NCBI GenBank assembly: GCA_964497615.1
Contig: CAZCEC010000017.1
Span: 1-64,000, forward strand
Length of the DNA: 64,000 nucleotides
Source: CAZCEC01 sp964497615
Lineage (GTDB): Bacteria; Chloroflexota; Anaerolineae; Anaerolineales; UBA6663
Direction of reading: 5' to 3'
The position numbers were made by a program, and so were the translations under genes. The notes beneath the pieces were generated by a model. That model made no database searches and was not told the DNA's origin. It worked only from the letters and a program-made list of their open reading frames with translations. Positions within the stretch are counted from its first letter, which is position 1. Each line of letters begins with the position of its first letter. Positions 40,120 through 49,140 of this stretch are shown one piece after another.

Positions 40120-41960
40120 GCCTGCTCCAGCCGCTGGGCCTGCTGGGCCTGCTCTCCCTGCCCGCCATCGTGCTGCTGCACCTGCTGCACGAGCGCAACC
40201 GGCGCGCGGTGGTGCCCAGCCTGGCCCAATGGCGCTGGCTGGAGCGGCAGGTGCGCGGCCCGCGCATGCGCCGCCCGCCCCTCACGCCCATCCTCCTGCT
40301 GCAATTGGCCGCCGCCGCCCTGCTCAGCCTCGCCCTGGCTCGCCCCCGGCTCGACGTGCTGGCTGGCCCAGCCGTGCTGGAGCGCCTGATCGTCATCGTG
40401 GACACCTCCACCAGCATGGCCGCCACCGACCTCAATCCCTCGCGCCTGGGCCGCGCCAAGTCGCTGGCCGGGCTGCGCCTGGCAGGGCTGGGCGAGAACG
40501 ACTCGGCCGTGCTCATCACCGCCGGGCCTCACCCGCACACCGCCGCCGACTCCCTCAACCTCGGGCTGACGGGCGTGCTGGCCGAACTCGCGGCCCTGGA
40601 GCCGGCCGGCGTGGGGCAAGATTGGCAGGCGGCGCTGGCCCTGGCCTCCGCGGCCGTCCTGCCCGACCGCCGCAACAGCATCGTCATTTACACCGATGCG
40701 GCCTTTACCTTCCCCGCCGAGTTGGAGTCTGTGGCCTATCCGGTCGCCATCGAATGGGAACGTCTGGGCGCGCCCCAACCCAACCAGGCCGTGGTCACCA
40801 TCTCGGCCCGGCCCACCGGCAGCGGCGGCACCCAGGTCTTCGCCCGGCTGGCGAATTTTGGCGGCACTGCCGCCGACCGCACCGTCACCTTGCTGGCGGA
40901 TGGCGAGGTCTTCGACACCCACACCGTGCGCCTCACGGCCGGCGGCACCCTGGGCCAGGTGTGGACCCTGCCGCCCAACCTGAGCGCGGTCGAGCTTTTC
41001 CTCTCCCCCGGCGATGTGCTGCCTGCCGATGACGGCGCCGTCTTGGGCTTGCTGGACCCACGCCCCGTTGACGCTGTGCTGGTGACGGCGCTCGACGACG
41101 CCGTCGAGCGCGCGCTCACCTCCATCCCCGGCCTCAGCCTGCAAGTCATTGCCCCGGAAGACTACGTGCCCTTCGACGCGCACGAGTTGACGGTGTTTGA
41201 TGGCTGGCTCCCCGATGTCTGGCCCAGCGGCGGCGTGCTCGTCTTCAACCCGCCGCCCGACAACCCTTTGCTGCCCGTCCGCGGCGTTACCCGGCCTGTG
41301 GCAATCCCTCCGAATGTCCAGGATGATTTGCTCAATGACGTTGATTTGGAGCATGTCAACTTCGGCTTGACTGCCCTGTTGCATGCACCCGACTGGATGG
41401 CGCCAACACCATTACAGGCCAAGGACGCCAGTGACAACGATGTGCCGCTTATCCTTGAAGGCGTGACCGGCGCCACCCGCGTGGTCGTCTTCAGCTTCTA
41501 CCTGGCCGATACCAACATCGCCCGGCGGGCCAGCTTCCCGGTGCTGGCCGCCAACGCCGTCACCGAGGTGCTGCCCCCCACGCTGCCCGCCAGTTTGCCG
41601 CACGGGGCGCCCCTGCCTCTGCCCCCGGCAGAGGTCTTTCGCGATCTCGTCGTCACCGACCCGGCCGGCGAGCAGCACGCCCTTGGCCCCGAGCGCCCGC
41701 GCACCTTCGACCTCACCCGCCTGCCCGGTCTCTATCAGGTCGCGAGCAGCCTGCCCACCGGCCAAACCTGGCACGCGGTGGTGGGCGTCAATGCCGGCGC
41801 GCTGGAGGAAGGCGACTTGCGCCTGCAAGCCGATCCATCCTTCTCCATCGTGGAGCGCCCCTTCGCCGCCGGCCCCAGCGAGGGCCTGGAACTCTGGCCC
41901 CTGCTGGCAGCGCTGGTGGGCGTGGTGATGCTGGTGGAGGCGCGCCTGGCCTGGCGCTGA
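40116..41960 (+). CDS. BatA-like VWA membrane protein
   Basis: A 614-residue protein with an N-terminal BatA-type helix (MSLLQPLGLLGLLSLPAIVL), a basic loop, a second helix (ILLLQLAAAALLSLALARP) and a VWA domain whose MIDAS is IVIVDTSTSMAATD (about 91-104). Beta-rich domains follow to about 580, and a C-terminal helix (LLAALVGVVMLVEARLAW). It is probably an inner-membrane protein with the VWA region exposed, working with the DUF58 and MoxR proteins. Translationally coupled to DUF58. Confidence 0.85.
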   Translation: MSLLQPLGLLGLLSLPAIVLLHLLHERNRRAVVPSLAQWRWLERQVRGPRMRRPPLTPILLLQLAAAALLSLALARPRLDVLAGPAVLERLIVIVDTSTSMAATDLNPSRLGRAKSLAGLRLAGLGENDSAVLITAGPHPHTAADSLNLGLTGVLAELAALEPAGVGQDWQAALALASAAVLPDRRNSIVIYTDAAFTFPAELESVAYPVAIEWERLGAPQPNQAVVTISARPTGSGGTQVFARLANFGGTAADRTVTLLADGEVFDTHTVRLTAGGTLGQVWTLPPNLSAVELFLSPGDVLPADDGAVLGLLDPRPVDAVLVTALDDAVERALTSIPGLSLQVIAPEDYVPFDAHELTVFDGWLPDVWPSGGVLVFNPPPDNPLLPVRGVTRPVAIPPNVQDDLLNDVDLEHVNFGLTALLHAPDWMAPTPLQAKDASDNDVPLILEGVTGATRVVVFSFYLADTNIARRASFPVLAANAVTEVLPPTLPASLPHGAPLPLPPAEVFRDLVVTDPAGEQHALGPERPRTFDLTRLPGLYQVASSLPTGQTWHAVVGVNAGALEEGDLRLQADPSFSIVERPFAAGPSEGLELWPLLAALVGVVMLVEARLAWR

Positions 41961-41967
41961 ACACAGC

Positions 41968-44535
41968 ATGACTCTCACCTTCGAGCGTTTGTGGGTGCTG
42001 CTCCTGCTGCCGGCCGCGCTGCTGGCGGTTGTGTTGCTGGCGTGGCCCACCCGCCGCCAGCGCGCCACCTGGCTGGCCGCCCTGCTGCGCTTCTTAGTCT
42101 TGTCGCTGGTCGTCGTGGCCCTGGCTGGTCCCGTCGCCCTGGCCGCCGGTTCCGCCACCACGCGCCAGGTCATCCTGGTGGACCGCTCGGCCAGCGCCGG
42201 CGACGCCGGCCTGACCGCCCTAGACGCCGCCCTGGACCGCCTCAGCCCGCCACAGACGCTCGTGGCGCAATTCGCCGAGCGCCCCGGCCTGGTGACCGAG
42301 CCCCGCCGCGCCTGGCCCGCGCCCGATGCGCCCACCCGCGGCACCGACCTAGAAGCCGCCCTGCGCTTTGCGGGCGAACTGCTGGGCGCACGGCCCACGA
42401 ACAACGTGCCGCCCGGTGAGGCCGGTTCGGTCCTGCTCATCTCCGACGGCCTGGCCACGCGCGGCGACGCCCTGGCCGCCGCCGAGCACCTAGCCGCCAG
42501 CGGCGTGCGCGTGGATGTGGTTGACCTGGGCGCCGCCGCGGGCGTGCTGGATGTCGGCGTGGAGGCGGTGTCGGTGCCCATCGCCGTGTGGGCGCGCGAC
42601 CCTTTCAGCGTCACGGTGAGCCTATATGCCACCGGCGCCGCCACCGCCACCCTCGCCATCTCCCGCGACGCCCAACCCCTGACCGAGTTGGCCCTGGAAC
42701 TGGCGCCGGGCGAGAACCACATCGCCTTCTCGCTCGAGGCCGCAGCCCCCGGCCTGAGCGCCATTGACGCCCGCCTAACCGTCCCCGGCGACGCGCGGCC
42801 GGAGAATGATGTGCTCGGCGCCATCCTGCTCGTCCAACCCGCCCCCCACGCGCTCATCGTGGCCCACCGCCCCGACGCGGGCCAACGCCTGCATACCGCC
42901 CTCAACCAGCACGCGCTGACAGCAAACGTGGTCGCGCCGTTCGATCTGCCCGCCGACGTCAACACCCTCTTGGCCTATCAACTCGTCATCCTGGAGGACG
43001 TTTCCGCCGAAGCGCTCAACGTGGAGCAGTTGGCGTCCCTAAAGGCTTACGTGCAGGCGCAAGGCCGCGGCCTGATCGTCTTTGGCGGCCCGTCGTCCTA
43101 CACTCTCGGCGGCTATTCGGGCACCCCGCTCGAAGACCTGCTGCCGGTCGAGCTCGAACCGCCTGAGCGCGTGGAGCGCCCGCCGGCCAGCCTCGTGCTC
43201 ATCCTCGACCACTCCGAGAGCATGTCTGGCCTCAAGGTTCAACTGGTGAAGGAAGCGGCCATGCGGGCCGTCGAAATCCTGCGCCTGGGCGACCAGATTG
43301 GCGTGCTGGCCTTCAACCACACCTACGAATGGCCCGTGCCCCTCAGCGTCCTCGGCCCCGAGATCACCGTCCGCCAGGCCCTGGACGGCATCTACGGCGT
43401 CCAGCCCTCTGGCGGCACGAATCTGCTGGACCCGCTGAGCGTGGGCCTGGCGGCCATGCTCCAACGCCCCTTCGGCCAGCAGCATATCGTCCTGCTCACC
43501 GACGGCATCAGCGCCGTGGGCGAGCGCGCCGACTTCCAGGAAATCGTCGAGACCGCCCTGGCGAGCGACATCACCATCTCCACCATTGCCGTGGGCGATG
43601 ACGCCGATATCGAATTGCTGTCGCTCATCGCCGAGTGGGGCCAGGGCCGTTTCCGCTTCGCCCAGCGTCCCGAAGACATCCCGCGCATGATGGTGGCCGA
43701 AACCCAATATGCCGCCAGCGAAATGGTCCAGCGCGGCGCCATCCAGCCGCAGATCGAGATCGAGCACCCGCTGGTGAGCGGCTTTTCTGCCGCCGACTTT
43801 CCGCCCCTGGAAACGCATGTCGCGCTGCTGCCGCGCCCCGTCTTCGAGGCCGACACCGTCCTCACCACACCCCTGGAAGACCCCCTGCTGGCCGCCTGGC
43901 AATTCGGCCTGGGCCGCGTGGTGGCCTGGACCGGCGACGCCGCCCGCGAGTGGAGCCCCGGTTGGTCTACTTGGCCCCGCCTGAGCGAGTTCTGGATTCA
44001 GATGGTGCGCTACGCCCTGCCCGATCCCAGCCTGGGCCCCCTGCTGGTGCAGACCCGTTCAGAAGGCAGCGCCGTGACCATCACCATGATCGCCACCGGC
44101 GACGACAGCCGCGGCCTCAACCTGGGCGAGGCGCGCCTGCTGCTGGCCGCGCCCGACGACACCACCAGCGAGGTGTCCCTGCCGCAAGTCGCGCCCGGCG
44201 AGTATGCCGTCACCTTCGATGCGCCGCAGACCGGCGCCTACCGCGGCCTGGTGGTGCTGGAGAAGGATGGCCAGCGCTGGGAGGCGCCCGTGGGCCTGGC
44301 GGTGGGCTACTCGCCCGAATACAATCCGCGCACCGCCAGCGGCGCCGCCGTGCTCCAGCAAATCGCCGCCCTCACCGGCGGCGCGGTGCTGGCCAGCCCG
44401 CTCGAAGCCGCCCTTGCGCCCGCCGAAGCCGCCAGCGCCGGCGCAGTCTCCTACGCGCCCTGGCTTCTGTTGGCCGCCGTGATCGGCTGGCCTATCGAAA
44501 TCGCCATCCGCCGCCGCTGGCGGCCGTGGCGCTGA
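41968..44535 (+). CDS. Large VWA / glutamine-amidotransferase-like membrane protein
   Basis: An 855-residue protein. Two N-terminal helices (LWVLLLLPAALLAVVLLAW and WLAALLRFLVLSLVVVAL) precede a first, incomplete VWA (ILVDRSASAG). Next comes a class I amidotransferase-like segment (about 285-390, GRGLIVFGGPSSYTLGGYSG), then a complete VWA (VLILDHSESMSG, about 410-421; LLTDGISAVGE). A final helix (YAPWLLLAAVIGWPIEIAI) precedes a basic tail. Such double-module proteins are typical third members of MoxR/VWA operons. It follows the BatA-like gene by 7 bases. Confidence 0.85.
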   Translation: MTLTFERLWVLLLLPAALLAVVLLAWPTRRQRATWLAALLRFLVLSLVVVALAGPVALAAGSATTRQVILVDRSASAGDAGLTALDAALDRLSPPQTLVAQFAERPGLVTEPRRAWPAPDAPTRGTDLEAALRFAGELLGARPTNNVPPGEAGSVLLISDGLATRGDALAAAEHLAASGVRVDVVDLGAAAGVLDVGVEAVSVPIAVWARDPFSVTVSLYATGAATATLAISRDAQPLTELALELAPGENHIAFSLEAAAPGLSAIDARLTVPGDARPENDVLGAILLVQPAPHALIVAHRPDAGQRLHTALNQHALTANVVAPFDLPADVNTLLAYQLVILEDVSAEALNVEQLASLKAYVQAQGRGLIVFGGPSSYTLGGYSGTPLEDLLPVELEPPERVERPPASLVLILDHSESMSGLKVQLVKEAAMRAVEILRLGDQIGVLAFNHTYEWPVPLSVLGPEITVRQALDGIYGVQPSGGTNLLDPLSVGLAAMLQRPFGQQHIVLLTDGISAVGERADFQEIVETALASDITISTIAVGDDADIELLSLIAEWGQGRFRFAQRPEDIPRMMVAETQYAASEMVQRGAIQPQIEIEHPLVSGFSAADFPPLETHVALLPRPVFEADTVLTTPLEDPLLAAWQFGLGRVVAWTGDAAREWSPGWSTWPRLSEFWIQMVRYALPDPSLGPLLVQTRSEGSAVTITMIATGDDSRGLNLGEARLLLAAPDDTTSEVSLPQVAPGEYAVTFDAPQTGAYRGLVVLEKDGQRWEAPVGLAVGYSPEYNPRTASGAAVLQQIAALTGGAVLASPLEAALAPAEAASAGAVSYAPWLLLAAVIGWPIEIAIRRRWRPWR

Positions 44536-44558
44536 GAGACAAAGAAAGAGACAACCGC

Positions 44559-45641
44559 ATGACCACTTCCGCCCGCACCGCCGCCGCTCAGCCCAATCTT
44601 GAGCCGCCCGATGGCCTGACCATCAACGACTTCATCAGCACCTCGCGCGCCATCCTGGAACAGGTCAGCGGCGTGCTGGTCGGCCACGAGCAGCTCGTCG
44701 TCGAGTTTCTCATCACCCTGCTGGCGGGCGGCAACGCCCTGCTCGAAGGCNNNNNNNNNNCGGCCATCCTTGGCGGCGGCCATGTGCTGCTGGAAGGCGT
44801 GCCCGGCCTGGGCAAGACCCTGCTCGTCCGCACCCTGGCCCAGACCTTCTCCAGCACCTTCAACCGCATCCAGTTCACCCCCGACCTCATGCCGGCCGAT
44901 ATCACCGGCACCATGGTGCTGAGCGAGGACGACCAGGGCCGCCGCGGCTTCCGCTTTCACCCCGGTCCGGTCTTCGCCAATCTCGTCCTGGCCGATGAGA
45001 TTAACCGCGCCACCCCGCGCACGCAGAGCGCCTTGCTGGAAGCGATGCAGGAGCGCCGCGTCACCATCTCCGGCGTCAGCCACGAACTGCCCGCGCCCTT
45101 CTTCGTCCTCGCCACCCAGAACCCGATCGAGATGGAAGGCACCTACCCCCTGCCAGAAGCCCAACTCGACCGTTTCTTCTTTAAGATTAATGTGGCCTTC
45201 CCCAGCGAAGAGGAGTTGATTGAGATTGCCCGCCGCACCACCGGCCCAGCCCAGCCCGCCGTCCAGCCCGTCGCCGACGGCGCCCGCATCCTGGCCATGC
45301 AGCGGCTGGCCCGCCAGGTGCCCATCGCCGACCACGTCACTGCCTACGCCGCGCGCCTGATCCTCGCCACGCACCCGGACAATCCGCTCCGGCCAGAATC
45401 AGTCAAGCAGCACGTGCTCTATGGCGCCAGCCCGCGCGGCATGCAGGCCCTGATCATGGCGGCCAAGATTCACGCCCTGCTCGACGGCCGCCGGGCTGCC
45501 TCCACCGACGACGTGCGCGCCCTGGCCTACCCCGCCCTGCGCCACCGGCTGATCCTCAACTATGAAGCGCAGGCCGCCAACATCAGTGCCGACCAGGTGT
45601 TGCAGGGTGTGATGAACGCCGTAGCCGTTCCGGCCAAGTAG
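44559..45641 (+). CDS. MoxR family AAA+ ATPase (interrupted by a scaffold gap)
   Basis: About 355-360 residues. The AAA+ core has Walker A in GVPGLGKT, FTPDLMPADITGT, Walker B in LVLADEINRA and sensor regions FVLATQNPIEMEGTYPLPEA and YGASPRGMQALI. MoxR ATPases remodel VWA-containing partners; five such partner genes lie directly upstream. Ten N at 44751-44760 interrupt it. The residues before the gap (LLAGGNALLEG) and after it (AILGGGHVLLEG) look like the same family segment written twice, so the true gene is probably about 15 codons shorter. The gene is last in its operon, whereas it is usually first. Confidence 0.85.
   Translation: MTTSARTAAAQPNLEPPDGLTINDFISTSRAILEQVSGVLVGHEQLVVEFLITLLAGGNALLEGXXXXAILGGGHVLLEGVPGLGKTLLVRTLAQTFSSTFNRIQFTPDLMPADITGTMVLSEDDQGRRGFRFHPGPVFANLVLADEINRATPRTQSALLEAMQERRVTISGVSHELPAPFFVLATQNPIEMEGTYPLPEAQLDRFFFKINVAFPSEEELIEIARRTTGPAQPAVQPVADGARILAMQRLARQVPIADHVTAYAARLILATHPDNPLRPESVKQHVLYGASPRGMQALIMAAKIHALLDGRRAASTDDVRALAYPALRHRLILNYEAQAANISADQVLQGVMNAVAVPAK
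44751..44760. other. Scaffold gap (10 N) in moxR
   Basis: A run of exactly ten N, a placeholder length. Flanking codons on both sides encode versions of the same MoxR motif, so the two contig ends overlap in homology and the gap may be negative or join different strains or paralogs. Confidence 0.95.
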
Positions 45642-45648
45642 GCGCGGG

Positions 45649-46815
45649 TCAGTTTTCGCGGATGTACTTGATGCCTGTGCCCGTGTTGAACAACACAATG
45701 CGCTCGTCCGGCTGAACCCAGCCCTGCGCGGCGAGCTGCTCCAGGGCGGCCAGCGTGGCCGCCCCCTCTGGCGCGGCAAAGATGCCTTCCGTGCGGGCCA
45801 GCCGCGCCTGCGCCCGCGTGATGGCCTCATCCGTCACCGCCACTGCCGTGCCCGCGCTGGCGCGCAGGTCCGCCAGGATGATCTGATCCGCGAAGCTCTT
45901 GGGCACGCGCAGCCCAGAGGCCAGGGTGTGCGCCCCGGCCCAAAAGTCGCAGCGATCCGCACCGGCCGCAAAGGCCCGCACCACCGGCGCGCAGCCCGCC
46001 GCCTGCACCGCCACCATGCGCGGCCGGTCAGCCCGTTCCAGCCAGCCCAATGCTTCCAGTTCGGCAAAGGCTTTCCACATCCCCACCAGCCCCGTGCCCC
46101 CGCCGGTCGGGTAAATGATGACCTCCGGCAGCTCCCACCCAAACTGCTGAGCCAGTTCGTACCCCATCACCTTCTTGCCCTCACACCGGTAGGGCTCCTT
46201 GAAGGTGGAGACGTCGAACCACCCCTCGGCCCGCGCCTTCTCGCCTGCCAGCCGGGCCGCGTCGCTGATCAGCCCGTCAATCAACTCCACCGTCGCGCCT
46301 ACGATGCGGCTCTCGGCCACATTCGCCAAGGGCGTGTCCTGGGGCATGAAGATGTGCGCGGCCAGCCCGGCCCGCGCGGCGTAAGCGGCCATCGCGCCCC
46401 CGGCATTGCCCGCCGTCGGGATGATGACCCGCTCTACGCCCAACTCCTTGGCCTTGGAGATGGCCGCCGACAGCCCCCGCGCCTTGAACGAGCCGGTCGG
46501 GTTGAGCCCCTCCTCCTTAACGTACAAGCGGCGCAGCCCCAGTTCCGCGCCCAGCCGGCCAGCCGGCAGCAGGGGCGTGTCGCCCTCGCCCAGGGTCACG
46601 ATGTTGCCCGCGTCGAACACGGGCAGCAGTTCGCGCCAGCGCCACATCCCCGGCGCCCGGCGCGCCACGGCCTGGCGGTCAAGCTGCCGCCGCGCCGCTT
46701 GCAGATCGTATCCCGCCAGCAGCGGCGCCTGGCAATCGGGGCAGTACGTTTGGAGTTGGTCCGGAGAGAATTGCCGGCCACAGTTGGAGCAGTTCAGCGT
46801 GTTGAGGTACGACAT
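45649..46815 (-). CDS. thrC: Threonine synthase
   Basis: A 388-residue PLP enzyme converting O-phosphohomoserine to threonine. The N terminus has a zinc-ribbon-like pair of C-x-x-C motifs (NCSNCGRQF and YCPDCQAPL), common in the archaeal/plant-type class. GEGDTPLLPAGRLG, then NPTGSFKARGLSAAISKAKE with the PLP lysine (about 108), PTAGNAGGAMAAYAARAG for the substrate carboxylate and IIYPTGGGTGLVGMWKAF for the phosphate. Length is normal. The ATG at 46815 lacks a strong ribosome binding site. It lies 37 bases after the SDR gene on the same strand, probably cotranscribed, and converges on moxR with 7 bases between stops. Confidence 0.93.
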   Translation of the reverse strand: MSYLNTLNCSNCGRQFSPDQLQTYCPDCQAPLLAGYDLQAARRQLDRQAVARRAPGMWRWRELLPVFDAGNIVTLGEGDTPLLPAGRLGAELGLRRLYVKEEGLNPTGSFKARGLSAAISKAKELGVERVIIPTAGNAGGAMAAYAARAGLAAHIFMPQDTPLANVAESRIVGATVELIDGLISDAARLAGEKARAEGWFDVSTFKEPYRCEGKKVMGYELAQQFGWELPEVIIYPTGGGTGLVGMWKAFAELEALGWLERADRPRMVAVQAAGCAPVVRAFAAGADRCDFWAGAHTLASGLRVPKSFADQIILADLRASAGTAVAVTDEAITRAQARLARTEGIFAAPEGAATLAALEQLAAQGWVQPDERIVLFNTGTGIKYIREN

Positions 46816-46852
46816 GTCGATTCCCGGTGTATGGCCCGGCGCGGCGGCGCGC

Positions 46853-47677
46853 TCACTTGGAGCCAGCCAGCACCGTCGTCTTGCCCAGCCCCTCCGGCCC
46901 CATGCCCATGTAGCCGCCATCCACCGCCAGGTCGGTGCCGGTGATGAAGGAAGCATCGTCGCTGAGGAGGAACAGGGCCGCGGCGGCAACTTCGATGGGT
47001 TCGCCGCACCGCCGGAGCATGTGATACTCCCCCCAAATCGGGTCCCACTTTTCGCGGCCGCCTCCATCCATGGCGGCGGCCTTGTACACCTCTTGCGTCC
47101 AGATCCAGCCAGGGCTGACGCTGTTGACGCGAATATTGAACGGCGCCAGGTCGAAGGCCATGCACTTGGTCAGGGTATGAACGGCGCCCTTCGCGGCATT
47201 GTACGTCCAGCGGTTGGGCTGGGCGATGAAGGCCGAGATGCTGGAGATATTGACGATGGCCCCGCCCCCGGACTGCTTGAGCGCCTCTGCCACGGCCTGG
47301 GTCATTTTGGCGTAGCCCACCGGGCCAACGCGCAGGCTGCGGTCCCAGTCCTCAGAGGTCGCCGCCAGCCCCTGCGCCGTAAACGAGAAGGCGTTGTTGA
47401 CCAGATAGTCAACGCGCCCCCAGTGCTCCAGCGCGGCGGCCACCGCCCGCTGGCCCGTGGCCTCTGCGCCCACATCGCCGTGGCAGAACCGCACGTCGCC
47501 ACCCGCCGCAGCCAGTTCGTCGGCCGCCGCCTGGCCCGCCTCGCTGATATCCACAATCAGCACGCCCGCGCCTTCGCGGCTGAGTTCCCGCGCGATGGCG
47601 CGGCCAATGCCGGACCCGCCGCCGGTCACAATCCCGACTTTGCCTTGGAAGCGATTGGGTATGGGTTGGCGATCCAC
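46853..47677 (-). CDS. SDR family oxidoreductase
   Basis: A 274-residue short-chain dehydrogenase: VGIVTGGGSGIGRAIARELS (NAD(P) loop, about 14-33), VDYLVNNAFSF, active-site Ser in NISSISAF and WTYNAAKGAVHTLTK with the Y-x(3)-K. It ends AVDGGYMGMGPEG. The start is a GTG at 47677 with AAGGAG upstream at good spacing. Two hairpins (about 47698-47727) lie in its leader. Substrate unknown; it is the first gene of a two-gene transcript with thrC. Confidence 0.9.
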   Translation of the reverse strand: MDRQPIPNRFQGKVGIVTGGGSGIGRAIARELSREGAGVLIVDISEAGQAAADELAAAGGDVRFCHGDVGAEATGQRAVAAALEHWGRVDYLVNNAFSFTAQGLAATSEDWDRSLRVGPVGYAKMTQAVAEALKQSGGGAIVNISSISAFIAQPNRWTYNAAKGAVHTLTKCMAFDLAPFNIRVNSVSPGWIWTQEVYKAAAMDGGGREKWDPIWGEYHMLRRCGEPIEVAAAALFLLSDDASFITGTDLAVDGGYMGMGPEGLGKTTVLAGSK

Positions 47678-48021
47678 GGTGTTTCTCCTTGTCCTGTTTG
47701 GCGCCCGAGGCGCCCCGCCCCGGCGGGGTCGAATGGCCGGGATTGTACCCCGAACGCGGCCCCAGCCGCTGGGGGGCCGGCGGCTGGGCGAGATCGGGAT
47801 CCGAAGCCGCCGCTCAACCCTGCGACGGTTACCCTGAACGCGCACGCCGCCAGCCCGGGCGGCGCGCCGCCGACACCCTGCTGGTCATCAAGTGGCCGGA
47901 CCTGGCGCGTGGCCTGCACTGGCTTCCCTGGCTCTATGTCGCCTGTCCCCCGCTTGGCTCTGCCGCTCCACTTCGGCCCCGTGGGCGCGCTGGTCCGCAA
48001 TCAGGTCTTCCGGCGGGTTGA
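47678..48021. other. Hairpin-rich intergenic region with gene remnants
   Basis: No intact gene. From 47698 to about 47800 there are GC-rich inverted repeats (GGCGCC / GGCGCC, CCCCGCC / GGCGGGG, CAGCCGC / GCGGCTG). From about 47880 the base pattern becomes codon-like on the plus strand (for example VGALVRNQVFRRVEELGNAL in one frame), suggesting the eroded 5' end of the glycosyltransferase that follows. No start codon can be supported. Confidence 0.45.
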
Positions 48022-48875
48022 AGAGCTGGGCAACGCCCTGGCGCTAAGGTCGTCTACCTGGCCGAGGTCAAGCGGAACTATCTCCCCCAGTGTCACCGGC
48101 AGATCGCCACTCGTTTCCCGGCGGACTGGCAGGTGCTGTTCGTCGAAACCTATCCCGTTGGCCTGAGCAATCCCTTGCGACCCTGCCGCAAAGGCCGGAT
48201 CACCGACGTCACCGTGCCCGGCTTCAAGAACTTTCCCCAACCCTGGCTTCAGGCATTGGTGCGCCTCCGTGCGATGCGCGCCGCGGCGGAGGCCGCCATC
48301 GGCGCCTGGCTGTTTTGCGTCCTCACCGCCGCGGGTTTTCGACGGCCTGAGGTCGGCCCGGTTTCCATCCTCTACTACGCCCGCCGCCTCCCTGTCTGTT
48401 TCCCGGCGTGCCAGTCGTCCACGATCTGTGCGACCATCACCTGGCCTCTCCCCACACGCCGCCCTGGGCCTCAGCCTGCTTCGCCGCCCTCTGCCGCCTC
48501 GCAGCGCGGATCATCATCAGCGGGCAGGCCCTGGACGAGTTGGCGGCGGCCGCGCGCGCACCCATCCCGTCAACCCCGCCCATCCTGCTGTGCCTGGGCA
48601 CCCTCTATGAGTGGTTCGACTTTAACCTCATCCGCCGCGTGGCGCCGGCCCACCCTGCCAAACGCATTGTGCTGGTGGGGCCGGTGGCCCGCGCTGTGCG
48701 GAAGGAGGCGAACGCTCTGCTGGCGCTGCCGAACGTCACCACGACTGGCCGGGTATCCCAGCCCGGCGCGGATGAGTGGCTGGCGCAGGCCAGCATCTGT
48801 CTGGTCCCCTTTGTCTGGAACCCGCTGACCCGCAGCATCAACCCCAACAAGCTCTACGAATACCTGGCCCAATGA
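48022..48875 (+). pseudogene. Frameshifted, 3'-truncated glycosyltransferase
   Basis: In one frame (48022 to about 48395): KVVYLAEVKRNYLPQCHRQI and WQVLFVETYPVGLSNP, the opening of GT4-like sugar transferases of the TuaH type. In the next frame (from about 48396): FPGVPVVHDLCDHHLA, RIIISGQALDELAA, RIVLVGPVARAV and NPNKLYEYLA. Adding one base at the run near 48395 joins them. No start codon lies in frame after the stop at 48019. The protein ends abruptly at LYEYLAQ, where the family continues with the sugar-nucleotide-binding loop (AAGKPVV). A decayed gene. Confidence 0.7.
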
Positions 48876-49062
48876 AACGCCCCGCCCCCTATGCGCCTGG
48901 CCCACTGCTGGCCGCCGTGATGCTGGCCGGGCTAGTCCTGCGCCTTTACGGCCTCGATTGGGGCACGCACTGGCGCACCGGGCTGGTGGACCATTCAGGC
49001 GCGCCCATCGGCCATTTCAGCACGACACCCGCGACGTGGCCGTTAGGCACCAATGGTCACAG

Positions 49063-49077
49063 GTGGCTGCTAGCCAC
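49063..49077. repeat. Short perfect hairpin
   Basis: GTGGCT, loop GCT, AGCCAC. The word GTGGCTGCTAG recurs at 49202-49212 inside another hairpin, giving a direct repeat about 139 bases apart that brackets the tRNA fragment. Confidence 0.5.
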
Positions 49078-49083
49078 AACGCC

Positions 49084-49134
49084 AACGGCGACTGACAGCC
49101 ATAGATCCTGCAATAGGCCATTAGTCGCCGTTTT
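49084..49134 (+). terminator. Terminator-like inverted repeat
   Basis: Perfect arms AACGGCGACT (49084-49093) and AGTCGCCGTT (49123-49132) with partial inner pairing, the right arm running into TTTT (49131-49134). It could terminate transcription from the left, or be part of a recombination site adjoining the tRNA fragment 7 bases away. Confidence 0.45.
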
Positions 49135-49140
49135 CACTTG

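Noticed and set aside
46406..48166. A 586-codon plus-strand open frame across thrC, SDR and the glycosyltransferase remnant
   Set aside because: Antisense to two well-supported genes; Arg/Pro-rich with no motif.
49048..49060. GTTAGGC as an integron core site next to the tRNA fragment
   Set aside because: A single 7-base match with no partner RYYYAAC or attC-like fold around it; the tRNA fragment explains the region better.
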